This document shows positions 18,693 to 28,005 of a stretch of DNA of 64,000 bases, in pieces (the stretch's first letter is position 1; each line of letters opens with the position of its first letter). Below the pieces are notes generated by a model that searched no databases, was not told the origin of the DNA, and saw only the letters and a program-made list of their open reading frames with translations. The stretch covers positions 23,123 through 87,122 of the forward strand of contig JAAYVE010000003.1 in assembly GCA_012517315.1 (NCBI GenBank), given 5' to 3'. Made by a program: the position numbers and the translations under genes. This stretch comes from Deltaproteobacteria bacterium. Its GTDB lineage: Bacteria; Desulfobacterota; Syntrophobacteria; Syntrophobacterales; Syntrophobacteraceae.

Positions 18693-19058
18693 ATGACCAA
18701 GCGCATTCTCATTGTGGACGATTCCAATTTCATGAGGCATCGCATCTTCCAGTGTCTCTCCGAGGCTGGTCACCAAGTTGTCGGAAAGGCGAGGGACGGA
18801 GAAGAAGCTGTCCAGTTTTACCGCAACCTTCAGCCCGATGTGGTGACCATGGACGTCACCATGCGGGGAAAAGACGGGATCGCCGCAGCAAAGGAAATAC
18901 TAGCCATCAATCCAGTGGCGACGATCATTTTTTACACCCTGCTTGATGTTCCCAACCTGGCGGAACGGATTCGGCAACTCCCCATCAGAGACGTGATCAG
19001 GAAGGGAGATGAAGAAGGTCTGCTGCGAACTCTGGCGACAATTGGCGGGAAACAATGA
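18693..19058 (+). CDS. CheY-like single-domain response regulator
   Basis: The 121-residue receiver has the acidic pair in LIVDDSNFM, the phospho-acceptor Asp in TMDVTM, Thr in IIFYTLL and Lys in DVIRKGD. It is a stand-alone phosphoryl acceptor for the neighbouring CheA, and its output partner is not visible. It lies 221 bases after the receptor gene; that gap contains an imperfect hairpin (18564-18570 with 18581-18587). CheA follows after 106 bases. The alpha5 face differs from flagellar CheY sequences I know, so binding to FliM cannot be assumed. Confidence 0.9.
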   Translation: MTKRILIVDDSNFMRHRIFQCLSEAGHQVVGKARDGEEAVQFYRNLQPDVVTMDVTMRGKDGIAAAKEILAINPVATIIFYTLLDVPNLAERIRQLPIRDVIRKGDEEGLLRTLATIGGKQ

Positions 19059-19164
19059 CATTGCAAGATCGCAGGCGGCTTGGAAAACCCCATGCACATC
19101 CATTGACATTGGCCGTTGGAAAAAATGCTTCCTCGATCAACCTCCATAGAAAAACGAGGTACTT

Positions 19165-21996
19165 ATGTCTTCTCTGGAGTTCTTGAATGAATACATCGAA
19201 GAGGTCAGAGAACACCTTCAGGAACTCGAAGAATCTCTGCTCACCCTGGAACGTGACAGCCTTCAGAAAAAAGAGATCGATCGGATCTTCAGGGCCGCTC
19301 ACAGCATCAAGGGCGCTTCCGCCTACATGGGTTTCGAACACCTCGCCGGATTGACCCATGAACTGGAAAGCTTCATGAGCAATGTGCAAAGCGGGGATCT
19401 GGCCATCACCCCGGAGGTGATCACTACATTGCTCTCTTGTGTCGATGGGATCTCCGGCGCGCTGAAGCATCTTCAGGAGCACGGGTGCGAACCGGAACTG
19501 CCACCCCATCTGCTGGAAGGTCTCCGGTCACTCCGTTCCTGGGAATCCGAAGAAAACACTGAGGAAATCCAAACCATGGCACCAGCCATGGACGCAGAAG
19601 CCGACGGCACGGACGACATCCCAATTGAGCCCCTTCTGCCTCCTGAAAGGTCCGTGGAAGCAACCGGCGAGGAACTCCCCATCGAGTGGGAGCTGGAAGA
19701 GACAGAACCGGTCATTGCCCGGACATCCGACGGAGCTGAGGAAGCCATCGTTGAGGAGGACCAGGAGCTTTTCAGTATTTTTCTGAGTTCATTTCAGGAG
19801 CAGTACGCACGACTCCAGAACCTGTGCGCAAAATTCCAGGACACGGTTCTATCCGAGGCGGACGTGCAGGCGGTCGTGGACATTATCGCCAAGCTCATCG
19901 CATCTTCCCAATACATGGACTATGAAGTGGTGGTCGGATACCTCCAGGAACTGGAAGCGGATGTGCGCAGGGTGAGTGCAGCAGGCACTGAGAGCGGCAA
20001 CCACTGCATCGAATTGATCGAGGGCTCCGCACACTTGTTCGAACAGATTCTTCCGGGCCTGGTACTCTCTCGGGCGGCCCATCCCTCTCACGACCCCCTC
20101 GGTATCCAGGGGATGGGGGAAGCGATCCAGGAAGAAGATACTGAACTGCTGGGTATTTTCACCGATTCCTTTCAACAGCATATGGAGGAAATCCTGCAGA
20201 TCGCCGGCGAGGCGAAGGGTCCCTTTATGGATCTGCTTCAAATGGAGAGAATCCGGGAGATACTGAAGAAGCTTCTCTCTTCCTCTCAATACATGGGCTA
20301 CGACCCTGTCGTGGACGTTCTCACGGAATGGGACGAAGCGCTTGCCGAGGCCCAGAACAAGGGACTTGTGAGATCCGCCCAGATCGTTGACGCATTCAAC
20401 CATTTTTCCGGACCCTTGAAAAAGCTCCTGCCCGGCCTGCAGTTGATGCGTCCCCAAGCGTCCCCCCACCCTGCAGACCCTTCTGCGTCCCTTGACGCTC
20501 AACCGCAAGCGTCTCGGAACACTCCCCAAGACCCGGTCACTTCCGTGGAAGGCTCCGGCGAAAGCGCTCCTGTCAATGGCGCTTCCGCTCCGTGCAATAT
20601 GGGGTCCGCTGAGAATGTGCAGATGTCTTCGGAAGATCCTTCAAGTTCGGTTCTAACCACCCGAAAGGAGCAAAACGCAGGCTCCACCGAGGAGACTCAC
20701 ACCTCTGCGACACTGCGCGTGGATGCCCAGAAGGTGGACCAACTCCTCAACCAAGTGGGTGAATTGGTCGTGACCCGCTCGGAGTTCATTCAGACATCCA
20801 CATCATTCCGGGAAATCCTCAGGGAGCTGGCTGCCCAAGGGAAACTCTCCAAGCAGGAATTGCGCAGGTTGAGGCACCTCAGCTTCAGGCTCAACGAGTC
20901 CACACTGTCTCTTGGGCGCGTGGCCAATGATCTTCAGAATTCCATCATGCGTGTTCGCATGCTGCCTATCTCTTTTCTTTTCCAGCGCTTTCCCAGGGTC
21001 GTCCGTGATCAGGCTCTGAAGCTGGGAAAAAAGGTGAACCTCATCGTGGAAGGCGCCGATACCGAGATAGATAAGCGTGTTCTTGAACAAATGCACGACC
21101 CCTTGGTGCAGTTTCTGCGTAACGCTATCGCCCACGGGATCGAGACCCCTACTGAACGCAAAGCGGCGGGGAAAGAGGAAGTCGGTGCGATTCGACTGGG
21201 TGCCTATCATGAAGGGGATTATGTAGCGATCGAAATTGAGGACGACGGCAGGGGTATCGACACGCGGAAGTTGAGAGAGTCACTCCAGAAACGCAAGGGA
21301 CTCAGCCCGGAGCAACTGGACCGGCTCACCGAGAGGGAAATGATGTCGGCCATCTTCCTGCCGGGTATATCCACCCACGAACGAGTGGACGGAAGTGCCG
21401 GAAGGGGTGTTGGCCTGGACGTGGTGAAGGAAAACCTCGAGAGAATGAGTGGTTCCATCGAAGTGGAGTCCGAGGCTGGGAGGGGAACCCGTTTCACTAT
21501 AAGGATTCCCCTAACGGTCGCAATCATTCGGGCCTTGATGGTCCAGGGAGCGGAACAGATCTTTGCCGTTCCCCTGACGTCCGTGTCAGAGATCCTGAGA
21601 TTCGAAAGGGAGAAGGTTCACACCATTGAAAGCTTCCAAGTGATCACATTGCGCGGCAAGACGATACCCTTGGTTCCCCTGGGGCAGTTGCTCGGCATCG
21701 CGCCCGGCAACACCGAGGACATGCACAGATTCATCGTGATCGTGTCGACGAGTTTCAGAGAAGTGGGACTGGTCGTTGATGGACTCATGGGCGAGAGGGA
21801 AATCGTCATCAAGCCCATCGAAGACAGCACCTATGATTATGAAGGCTTCTCCGGTGCAACCATTCTGGGCGACGGCGCGGTCTCCCTCATCCTGGATGTA
21901 TCCGCCCTTCTACGCATGATGAAACAGTCACAAGGTGTGCCCCAAATGAACCGCGAGGGAATGAGTGTCAACCAGGAGAGTCTGCGCTTGCATTGA
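19165..21996 (+). CDS. cheA: CheA-type histidine kinase with one active and two degenerate HPt domains
   Basis: The kinase has 943 residues. HPt1 has the phosphorylatable His46 in AAHSIKGASAYMGF. Two further regions, near residues 200-290 and 325-410, look like HPt repeats (LIASSQYMDYEVVVGYL and LLSSSQYMGYDPVVDVL) but lack the His. A Pro/Ser-rich linker follows, then the dimerisation helices (VDQLLNQVGELVVTRSEF), the HATPase domain with N-box QFLRNAIAHGIE and G-boxes DDGRGID and GRGVGLDVV, and a C-terminal CheW-like regulatory domain. GAGGT lies 5 bases before the ATG. It is expected to phosphorylate CheY and the receivers of the three CheB-fold regulators around it. The duplicated pseudo-HPts are unusual. 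Confidence 0.96.
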   Translation: MSSLEFLNEYIEEVREHLQELEESLLTLERDSLQKKEIDRIFRAAHSIKGASAYMGFEHLAGLTHELESFMSNVQSGDLAITPEVITTLLSCVDGISGALKHLQEHGCEPELPPHLLEGLRSLRSWESEENTEEIQTMAPAMDAEADGTDDIPIEPLLPPERSVEATGEELPIEWELEETEPVIARTSDGAEEAIVEEDQELFSIFLSSFQEQYARLQNLCAKFQDTVLSEADVQAVVDIIAKLIASSQYMDYEVVVGYLQELEADVRRVSAAGTESGNHCIELIEGSAHLFEQILPGLVLSRAAHPSHDPLGIQGMGEAIQEEDTELLGIFTDSFQQHMEEILQIAGEAKGPFMDLLQMERIREILKKLLSSSQYMGYDPVVDVLTEWDEALAEAQNKGLVRSAQIVDAFNHFSGPLKKLLPGLQLMRPQASPHPADPSASLDAQPQASRNTPQDPVTSVEGSGESAPVNGASAPCNMGSAENVQMSSEDPSSSVLTTRKEQNAGSTEETHTSATLRVDAQKVDQLLNQVGELVVTRSEFIQTSTSFREILRELAAQGKLSKQELRRLRHLSFRLNESTLSLGRVANDLQNSIMRVRMLPISFLFQRFPRVVRDQALKLGKKVNLIVEGADTEIDKRVLEQMHDPLVQFLRNAIAHGIETPTERKAAGKEEVGAIRLGAYHEGDYVAIEIEDDGRGIDTRKLRESLQKRKGLSPEQLDRLTEREMMSAIFLPGISTHERVDGSAGRGVGLDVVKENLERMSGSIEVESEAGRGTRFTIRIPLTVAIIRALMVQGAEQIFAVPLTSVSEILRFEREKVHTIESFQVITLRGKTIPLVPLGQLLGIAPGNTEDMHRFIVIVSTSFREVGLVVDGLMGEREIVIKPIEDSTYDYEGFSGATILGDGAVSLILDVSALLRMMKQSQGVPQMNREGMSVNQESLRLH

Positions 21997-22091
21997 CATT
22001 GACCGGCATCTTCAGGGAGATGCTCCGTGAAGGGTTATATTTCCCTCTCTTTTGGAATGAACGAAATTCATCCTCTTCAGAGGTCCCGGCG

Positions 22092-23744
22092 ATGATCGAA
22101 GAAGCTGGAAGACCCCAAGCAGATTCAATGATGAGTGCCCGGCCGATTTCTGGCGGAACTCAAGGGTTCACGGGAACCATCAACCTGCATCTGAACGATT
22201 TAATCCAGATGGTATGTCTCTCACGTTCAGACCTCACCATCCGGGTAAAATCGACTCATGGAAAGGGCAACATTCTTGTGAAGGAGGGCGAAATCCAACA
22301 TGCCGGCACGGATTCGCTAACAGGAGAGGCGGCTTTTTTTGAGATCATGCGGTGGAGAGACGGGCAGTTCGAAATGAGTGTTGCTCACGAGTTTTGCGCC
22401 CGGTCCATCCACAAACCCTGGGAACACCTTTTGCTGGAGGCGATGCGCAGAAGGGATGAGGATACTGCCGAACAACACCGCGCTGTGATGGCCGAATTCG
22501 AAGAAAGCTGCCTGGATGACTTGCAGGACGATGCGTCGGAGGATATCGACAAAGAACTCGACGGCGTTTTTGACGAACTGGCCAAGGCCTCACGGGAATT
22601 CACCCAGGATGAACTCGAGGCCATCGAGGAATCGCCTGAGGAGGAACTGCCGGCTTTCGAGCAGGCTCCTGCGCAAGAGAGGCCTGTCAGGGTCCTCATT
22701 GTGGATGACTCACCGTTCTTTTCCCGGCAACTGAAGAGGATGCTCGAACAGGACCCGAACATCCAGGTTGTCGCCACAGCCAGAAACGGCAAAGAAGCCC
22801 TTGAATTCCTGGATGACAAACCGCAAGTCGATGTCATCACGCTGGACGTGGAAATGCCCATCATGCAGGGGGACACGGCTCTCAAGCATATCATGATCCG
22901 GCATCCCATCCCGGTCGTCACCATCAGTTCCTTGCAGTCCGAATCTCTTTTGAAGATCTTCGAGTTCCTGCAAGCCGGCGCGGTGGATTTTTTTCCGAAG
23001 CCCGGCGCAGCAACGAATCTGACAGGCTACGGAGAACAACTCCGGGATCTCGTGGTGAAGGCATCCAAAGCCGAAATCGGTCACTTCAAGCGGTGGAGAA
23101 GGCAGCGGCTGGAAATTCAGCCGGCGGAGGATGCGAAGGATAATGCGGCTGAACCGCTGGACAGGATTCTTGTGGTGGTGGGTGCGGAAGGTGCCTACAT
23201 GGATTGGTTCCGCCTTCCGCTGCAAAGACTCTGCTCACGGGGCATCGTCCTGGGGCTCCAGAAAATCGCGCCGCCCTTCCTGCCCCGCTTTTGCCAACTC
23301 ATCGAGGACGCCACCGGAACGAGCGTGAATCCCCTCGTTCAATCGGCAAACTTGGGTGCGGGATCCTTTTTTCTGGCGAATCCTTGCCGGTCGGTGAAGT
23401 TTGCACTGGATCAAGACGAAATGGCTCTTGTGGTTTCCATACAACACTCCAGGGAAATGACCTGGAGCCAAGCTTTGACACACTGGATCCCGACTCTTGC
23501 GGAAGTGGCAGGCCGAAGGCTCTCTTTGTTCTGTCTGTCTGCTGCGACCGCTATTGCGCCTCAGTGGGTCAACCGAATCATAGAATGCGGCACGCAAATC
23601 ATCCTGTCTCATCGAAGCAACGTCATGTGCGCGGATCTCATAGACAGTTTCCACCCCTATGAACTGCTTTTTCCCAAGCAGGTCACCTGGGGAACGCCCG
23701 AAGGCCTGTTGGAGGTTTGGCTGAAAAATGCACCCCTATCATGA
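22092..23744 (+). CDS. PATAN (DUF4388)-receiver-degenerate CheB response regulator (second copy)
   Basis: The product has 550 residues from the ATG at 22092, which has AGAGGT 8 bases upstream; a TTG overlapping the CheA stop is open but unsupported. Order: PATAN/DUF4388 (GFTGTINLHLNDLIQMV), an acidic linker rich in Glu/Asp, then a complete receiver (LIVDDSPFF, phospho-Asp about residue 252 in TLDVEMP, ISSL, FFPKPG). A C-terminal CheB-like fold has lost all three catalytic residues: the Ser loop is VVGAEGAYMDW, the His loop is LQKIAPPF, and the Asp loop is CLSAATAIAP, without the usual TGMGxDG. It is probably a phosphorylation-gated binding module rather than an esterase. The next gene overlaps its end by 17 bases. 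Confidence 0.85.
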   Translation: MIEEAGRPQADSMMSARPISGGTQGFTGTINLHLNDLIQMVCLSRSDLTIRVKSTHGKGNILVKEGEIQHAGTDSLTGEAAFFEIMRWRDGQFEMSVAHEFCARSIHKPWEHLLLEAMRRRDEDTAEQHRAVMAEFEESCLDDLQDDASEDIDKELDGVFDELAKASREFTQDELEAIEESPEEELPAFEQAPAQERPVRVLIVDDSPFFSRQLKRMLEQDPNIQVVATARNGKEALEFLDDKPQVDVITLDVEMPIMQGDTALKHIMIRHPIPVVTISSLQSESLLKIFEFLQAGAVDFFPKPGAATNLTGYGEQLRDLVVKASKAEIGHFKRWRRQRLEIQPAEDAKDNAAEPLDRILVVVGAEGAYMDWFRLPLQRLCSRGIVLGLQKIAPPFLPRFCQLIEDATGTSVNPLVQSANLGAGSFFLANPCRSVKFALDQDEMALVVSIQHSREMTWSQALTHWIPTLAEVAGRRLSLFCLSAATAIAPQWVNRIIECGTQIILSHRSNVMCADLIDSFHPYELLFPKQVTWGTPEGLLEVWLKNAPLS

Positions 23745-24795
23745 AACTTCCAAGAACGGAAAGATCAAGACCCTGATCGTCGACGATGCTCCCCTCATGC
23801 GCAGGGCGATCCAGCACATTTTGAAGAAACAGGACAACATCGAAATCGTCGGCACCGCGACCAACGGGCGGGAGTGCCTGGAAAAGATCCCCTTGGTCAA
23901 ACCGGATGTGGTGACATTGGACATCGACATGCCGGTCATGAACGGGATCACGACCGTTAAGAACATCATGGTGCGTCACCAGATTCCCATCGTTATCATC
24001 AGTTCCCTGGTACAGGATGGCTACTTTGCATTCGAATCCCTGAGGCTGGGTGTGGTGGATTTCATCCCTAAACCTTCCCGGGTGGGGGGAGACAATTGGG
24101 CGGAAGAGGAATCCCTCGTCAGAATGCGGGTAAAAGTAGCTTCCGGCATGCAAGTGAACCGAATGCGGCGAGTACGGCGCCAAAAGAAACCCAAGAAGCC
24201 CTCTCTTTCCTCATCGTGGTCTACGCCTCCCGTCGTTGTTATGGGAACCAATCTCGCCGGCCCCAACACCATCATGCACATCGTCACACAACTTCCTCTC
24301 GATTTCCCCGGAACGGTGGTGGCCATCCAGGAGATTCATCCTCGCATCCTGGTCCCCTTCTGCGAATACTTTAACGAAATCAGCCCCCTTGAAGTGGTCC
24401 CCATCCAAGGCCCCTGTCGCCTGAACCCCGGCAGGATTTACGTCGGTTCCACTGCATCGGGAATTCACATCCACCATTCCAAGGGCAACCCATCGCCACT
24501 TTCCGTGAAGACCGGAGAGGCGACACGATCGCCCATCGACACTCTTTTCCAGAGTGCGGCACATCATGGGGGAAAAAATGTCTGCGGGATTCTTCTGACC
24601 GGGATCGGGACCGATGGGGCAAACGGACTAAACGCTATCCGAAGCCAAGGAGGTCTCACCATCGCTCAACTCCAGGACTGTTGCGTCTACCCCAATCTGG
24701 TAGAACACGCCATTGAGCAAAACGTGGTGGACTTGGTGATGTCCAATGCGGGGATTGCTAATCGTCTGCAGTCCTGGGTGGAAAGCACTATCTGA
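23728..24795 (+). CDS. receiver-degenerate CheB protein (third CheB-like regulator)
   Basis: The product has 355 residues, the length and layout of a normal CheB (receiver, linker, methylesterase fold). The receiver is intact (D19-D20, phospho-Asp65 in TLDIDMP, ISSL, Lys in IPKPS). In the esterase half the catalytic Ser position is Asn175 (MGTNLAGPN) and the His position is Glu202 (AIQEIHP); Asp296 in LTGIGTDG is kept. It is closest to true CheB of the three but cannot use the usual triad. GGAGG lies 11 bases before the ATG, and the start lies inside the end of the previous gene. It is the last gene of the cluster, converging on the carboxypeptidase gene. Confidence 0.88.
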   Translation: MHPYHETSKNGKIKTLIVDDAPLMRRAIQHILKKQDNIEIVGTATNGRECLEKIPLVKPDVVTLDIDMPVMNGITTVKNIMVRHQIPIVIISSLVQDGYFAFESLRLGVVDFIPKPSRVGGDNWAEEESLVRMRVKVASGMQVNRMRRVRRQKKPKKPSLSSSWSTPPVVVMGTNLAGPNTIMHIVTQLPLDFPGTVVAIQEIHPRILVPFCEYFNEISPLEVVPIQGPCRLNPGRIYVGSTASGIHIHHSKGNPSPLSVKTGEATRSPIDTLFQSAAHHGGKNVCGILLTGIGTDGANGLNAIRSQGGLTIAQLQDCCVYPNLVEHAIEQNVVDLVMSNAGIANRLQSWVESTI

Positions 24796-24844
24796 AAGGG
24801 GGGCGGCACCCTCGTCGCATCCATTGCGAGTGTATGGGCACCTG

Positions 24845-26257
24845 CTACAGGACTTTTTCTTTTTTCCGCACGGCGTTCCGAACCTGGGGGTCCGGTTTCG
24901 AACAGGATTCCGCCTTCTTCACGGAAGCTTTCGCCTTCTTGCCCGTTGGGTCTTGAGAGACCTTGGATGGCTTGCCTCCCTGACCGCGGGCAGTGGCAAT
25001 CTCAGCCTTTCGTTTCGCTCCGATGCTTTCAGACGCTACCGCTTTTCGCACAGCTGCCGTTTTCTTTGCGGATACGCTTGAGTCACCGCGTGAGACGAAA
25101 GAAGCGCTCTTCTGCAATGTGGGCTTGCCGGACTCTGGAGCGGCCGACCTGGCGGGTTTGGGGGACCTCACCACAGCACGCGCGGCAGACGCAGGGTGAG
25201 CAGTGGATACCGGCACATCCTTCGCCTTCTGCCTGCCAACTCGCACGTTCGATGTTGTTTCTGCCCGAGAACTTCTTGGTCTGGTCGCTCTCTGGGAAGC
25301 AAAACGCCTCTCCTGCCCCTTGCTCGCAACGCGGCCCTCCGCTTGCAGCCTAATTCGACATGCCCCTTCTTCCGGCAGAATGAACTCAGGCTTGCCATTG
25401 ATGGCCTGAACATACTTTGTATCCACCAGATGAGGAGCCACCTTATGATAACCATACTCCAGCAGCTTGGTGGTCTCACAGGCGCGAATGGACGGGCTTG
25501 AAGCCCCCATGAGGACAGCGATGAGCCGAACGTCACCACGTTTGGCCGTTGCAGAGAGATTGTAACCCGAAGCACACACGAAGCCCGTTTTGAGGCCGTC
25601 GACGCCGGGGCAGTTTCCAAGGAGCCTGTTGGCATTCTTATGGGTGGAGTTCTGATACGTATAGGAGCGCATGGAGTGTATTGATAGAGAGTCAGGAAAA
25701 CGCTGCAGGTATGCCAGGGAAAGCTTGGCCATATCGCGGGCCGTCGTCAGTTGGCCTTTAGCGGGAAGGCCGTTGGGAGTCTTGAATCGAGAGTCCACCA
25801 TGCCCAGTTCCCTTGCCTGTCGATTCATTCGCGACACGAACTCCTCAACCGTTCCACTCATGTGCTCGGCTATGGCGACACAGGCGTCATTTCCCGACAC
25901 CACGGCCATTCCCTTGATCAATTCCTCTACCGACACGTCCGTTCCCCCCCTGAGCCCCATCCTGGATCCACCCGTCCTAGCGGCGCGCCTGCTGACGTGA
26001 ACATTGTCGTGGAGGTGCAGTTCGCCGCTTTTGATGGCATCGAAAACGACATACAAAGTCAGCAGCTTGGTGAGGGAGGCGGGGGCGATGGGCAGGTCGG
26101 CATCCTGTTCAAAAAGGGTCTGCCCCGTGGTCATATCAATGAGGATTGCCGAACGGGCATTGAAGGTGAATGAGGGTACCGCTTGAACCCTTGCAGGAAA
26201 AGCCAAAACGATGCAAGCCCATAAGCACAGTCCGCCCCAGTACCCTATGCCACGCAT
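24845..26257 (-). CDS. D-alanyl-D-alanine carboxypeptidase with long basic C-terminal tail
   Basis: Peptidase S11 family (DacA/PBP5-type), which trims the terminal D-Ala of peptidoglycan stem peptides in the periplasm. A signal peptide ends at about residue 26 (VQA). The catalytic motifs are S61-x-x-K64 (SLTK), S121-G-N123 and K223-T-G225. The peptidase core ends near residue 290. Instead of the PBP5 C-terminal beta-domain and amphipathic anchor, the protein continues for about 165 residues of Lys/Arg/Ala/Ser-rich low-complexity sequence reminiscent of histone H1-like tails. The tail could bind acidic cell-wall or envelope polymers (inference). It is divergent from mreB, another cell-shape gene, and convergent with the chemosensory cluster. 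Confidence 0.92.
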   Translation of the reverse strand: MRGIGYWGGLCLWACIVLAFPARVQAVPSFTFNARSAILIDMTTGQTLFEQDADLPIAPASLTKLLTLYVVFDAIKSGELHLHDNVHVSRRAARTGGSRMGLRGGTDVSVEELIKGMAVVSGNDACVAIAEHMSGTVEEFVSRMNRQARELGMVDSRFKTPNGLPAKGQLTTARDMAKLSLAYLQRFPDSLSIHSMRSYTYQNSTHKNANRLLGNCPGVDGLKTGFVCASGYNLSATAKRGDVRLIAVLMGASSPSIRACETTKLLEYGYHKVAPHLVDTKYVQAINGKPEFILPEEGACRIRLQAEGRVASKGQERRFASQRATRPRSSRAETTSNVRVGRQKAKDVPVSTAHPASAARAVVRSPKPARSAAPESGKPTLQKSASFVSRGDSSVSAKKTAAVRKAVASESIGAKRKAEIATARGQGGKPSKVSQDPTGKKAKASVKKAESCSKPDPQVRNAVRKKEKVL

Positions 26258-26717
26258 GTCTCATCGTCTCCATAAGGGTCAACGTCAAAAGGAAAGACGG
26301 TTTGAAAAAGGATGGCGTCGCCCTCCTGGGAACAGGCGGGAACTCTTTCCTCTCCGCAAGAACGCAGCGAAAGGGGAGACTTTTTCAGCAATGCTTGCCC
26401 TGTGCCCAAGATTCAGGGAAGGTCTCCCGATCGCACCCCAAAACCGACCTTTCGATTTTCAACAAGCAAGAATCTCCTAAACCTCTCGGCGGTCGACTGA
26501 ACGCACAACAGGCCAGCGTGCCCCAGGGCCCTCAGCTGTCCGACCGTATGCGGTTTTGCCACTGTATCTTGAACAAGGCTTCGTTTGTCAATAAAAAAAC
26601 TCCCTGTCTTTTAAAGGGATTGGAGAGAGAGGAAGGGGAGTGAGATGAGCTAACCATATGATTGGATTCATTATCACGGTTCAGAACCCACGCATTCTCA
26701 CCCGCCGCAGGAACAAA
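26258..26717. other. intergenic region between divergent dacA-like and mreB genes
   Basis: With 26718-26833 this makes a 576-base gap between the two start codons. I see no gene in it. On the minus strand a short stem (26601-26605 with 26615-26619) is followed by GTTTTTTTA, a weak terminator-like element pointing toward the carboxypeptidase gene. An open plus-strand frame over 26170-26643 has no coding character. Confidence 0.5.
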
Positions 26718-26747
26718 TTGCAAAGTCGTCGGAATGTTTGATATACA
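26718..26747 (+). promoter_or_regulatory. putative promoter of mreB
   Basis: TTGCAA (26718-26723) and TATACA (26742-26747) with an 18-base spacer, about 85 bases before the mreB ATG. Matches to the sigma70 consensus are partial. Confidence 0.35.
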
Positions 26748-26833
26748 GGCATCAATCATTTCGGTTGGGGTGGAATTCCCATACTTTCCAGCGCGGCGTG
26801 CGATTTGACAATTTGACAGAGGTGGAAGTCCTG

Positions 26834-27856
26834 ATGCTTGGGCGTATGCGTGACTTGCTCACAAGAGACATGGCCATGGACTTGGGGACCGCAAACACCC
26901 TGGTGTACATCAGGGGCAAGGGGGTGGTCTTAGACGAGCCCTCCATGGTCTGCCTCGATCGGGAAAGCAGGAAGATCATCGCGGTGGGCAAGGAAGCAAA
27001 AAGCCTAGCTGGACGTCACAGCAGTAAAATGATCATTTCACGGCCTCTCAGGGATGGTGTCATTCACGACTTCGACACTGCGACCTTCATGATCAAGAGT
27101 TTCCTCGGAAAGGTCTTTCGCCGCATGCCTCTCTCCCGCCCGCGACTGGTGATCGCCGTTCCCGCCGGAATCACTTCCGTGGAGAAGCGGGCGGTCATTG
27201 AGGCTTCTGTCGTGGCGGGGGCGGGAAAAGTGTTCATGATCGAGGAACCGATGGCGGCAGCCATTGGAACCGGGTTGCCCGTTGAGGATACCAAGGGACA
27301 GATGGTTGTTGACATCGGGGGAGGAACCACCGAGGTCGCCATCATTTCCAAATTCGCCGTGGCGTGCAGCGAATCCCTCAGGATTGGGGGCGACGAAGCG
27401 GATGAGGCTATCTGTCAGTATGTGAGGCGTGAGCATCAAATCGGCATCAGTGAAATGATGGCTGAGATCATCAAGATGAAAATCGGCTCAGCGGTTCCCC
27501 TGAACAAAGTCCTCGAGGTCAAACTGCGGGGGAAGGATTTGGGGACAGGAATGCCGAAAGTGGTGACTCTGAACGACGCGGCCATCCGCGAGTCCATCAA
27601 GGAGCCCACCCTGGCCATCGTAGAAGCCGTTCGCAGGGTCCTTGAAAAGGCTTCGCCCGACTTGTCCTCAGACGTTTCCGAAAACGGAATCTGGCTTGCC
27701 GGCGGTGGAGCTCTTTTGAAAGGACTGAGACTGCTTCTCCATCAAGCCACGGGCTTGGATGTGAAGAAGTCCGAGGATCCACTCCGCTCCGTCATCAGGG
27801 GAGCGGGGGCAGTCACGGAGCATTTCGACCATTACCGGGATGTTTTTGTCAGCTGA
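26834..27856 (+). CDS. mreB: rod shape-determining protein MreB
   Basis: Bacterial actin that organises lateral wall synthesis on the inner face of the membrane. Actin-fold nucleotide motifs are clear: MDLGTANTLVYI (phosphate 1), VDIGGGTTEVAII (phosphate 2), and LAGGGALLKGL (adenosine). The start is at 26834, with GAGGTGG 8 bases upstream (340 residues, normal length); the frame is open further upstream without homology. No mreC or mreD follows; the next gene, 149 bases on, is a hydantoinase homologue. It may be one of several MreB paralogues of the genome, since mreB is usually followed by mreC. Confidence 0.95.
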   Translation: MLGRMRDLLTRDMAMDLGTANTLVYIRGKGVVLDEPSMVCLDRESRKIIAVGKEAKSLAGRHSSKMIISRPLRDGVIHDFDTATFMIKSFLGKVFRRMPLSRPRLVIAVPAGITSVEKRAVIEASVVAGAGKVFMIEEPMAAAIGTGLPVEDTKGQMVVDIGGGTTEVAIISKFAVACSESLRIGGDEADEAICQYVRREHQIGISEMMAEIIKMKIGSAVPLNKVLEVKLRGKDLGTGMPKVVTLNDAAIRESIKEPTLAIVEAVRRVLEKASPDLSSDVSENGIWLAGGGALLKGLRLLLHQATGLDVKKSEDPLRSVIRGAGAVTEHFDHYRDVFVS

Positions 27857-28005
27857 TGCCGAATAGTCCCGGGTACATACGGTCCCCCTCGTTTCCTCGA
27901 TGAAGCCGTCCCGGACGCCATTGAGGATCATTTCCGGTTCCGGCATTGACACCAATCGCTATTGAAAGCTTTCCTCTCTTGAGCATTTCCCATTGGGAGT
28001 AGAAC

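Noticed and set aside
24796..24844. Terminator between the last CheB-like gene and the carboxypeptidase gene
   Set aside because: Only a five-base stem (TCGCA/TGCGA) without a T-run could be drawn.
26170..26643. A 157-codon plus-strand frame upstream of mreB
   Set aside because: Overlaps the start of the carboxypeptidase gene on the other strand, has random-looking composition and no motif.
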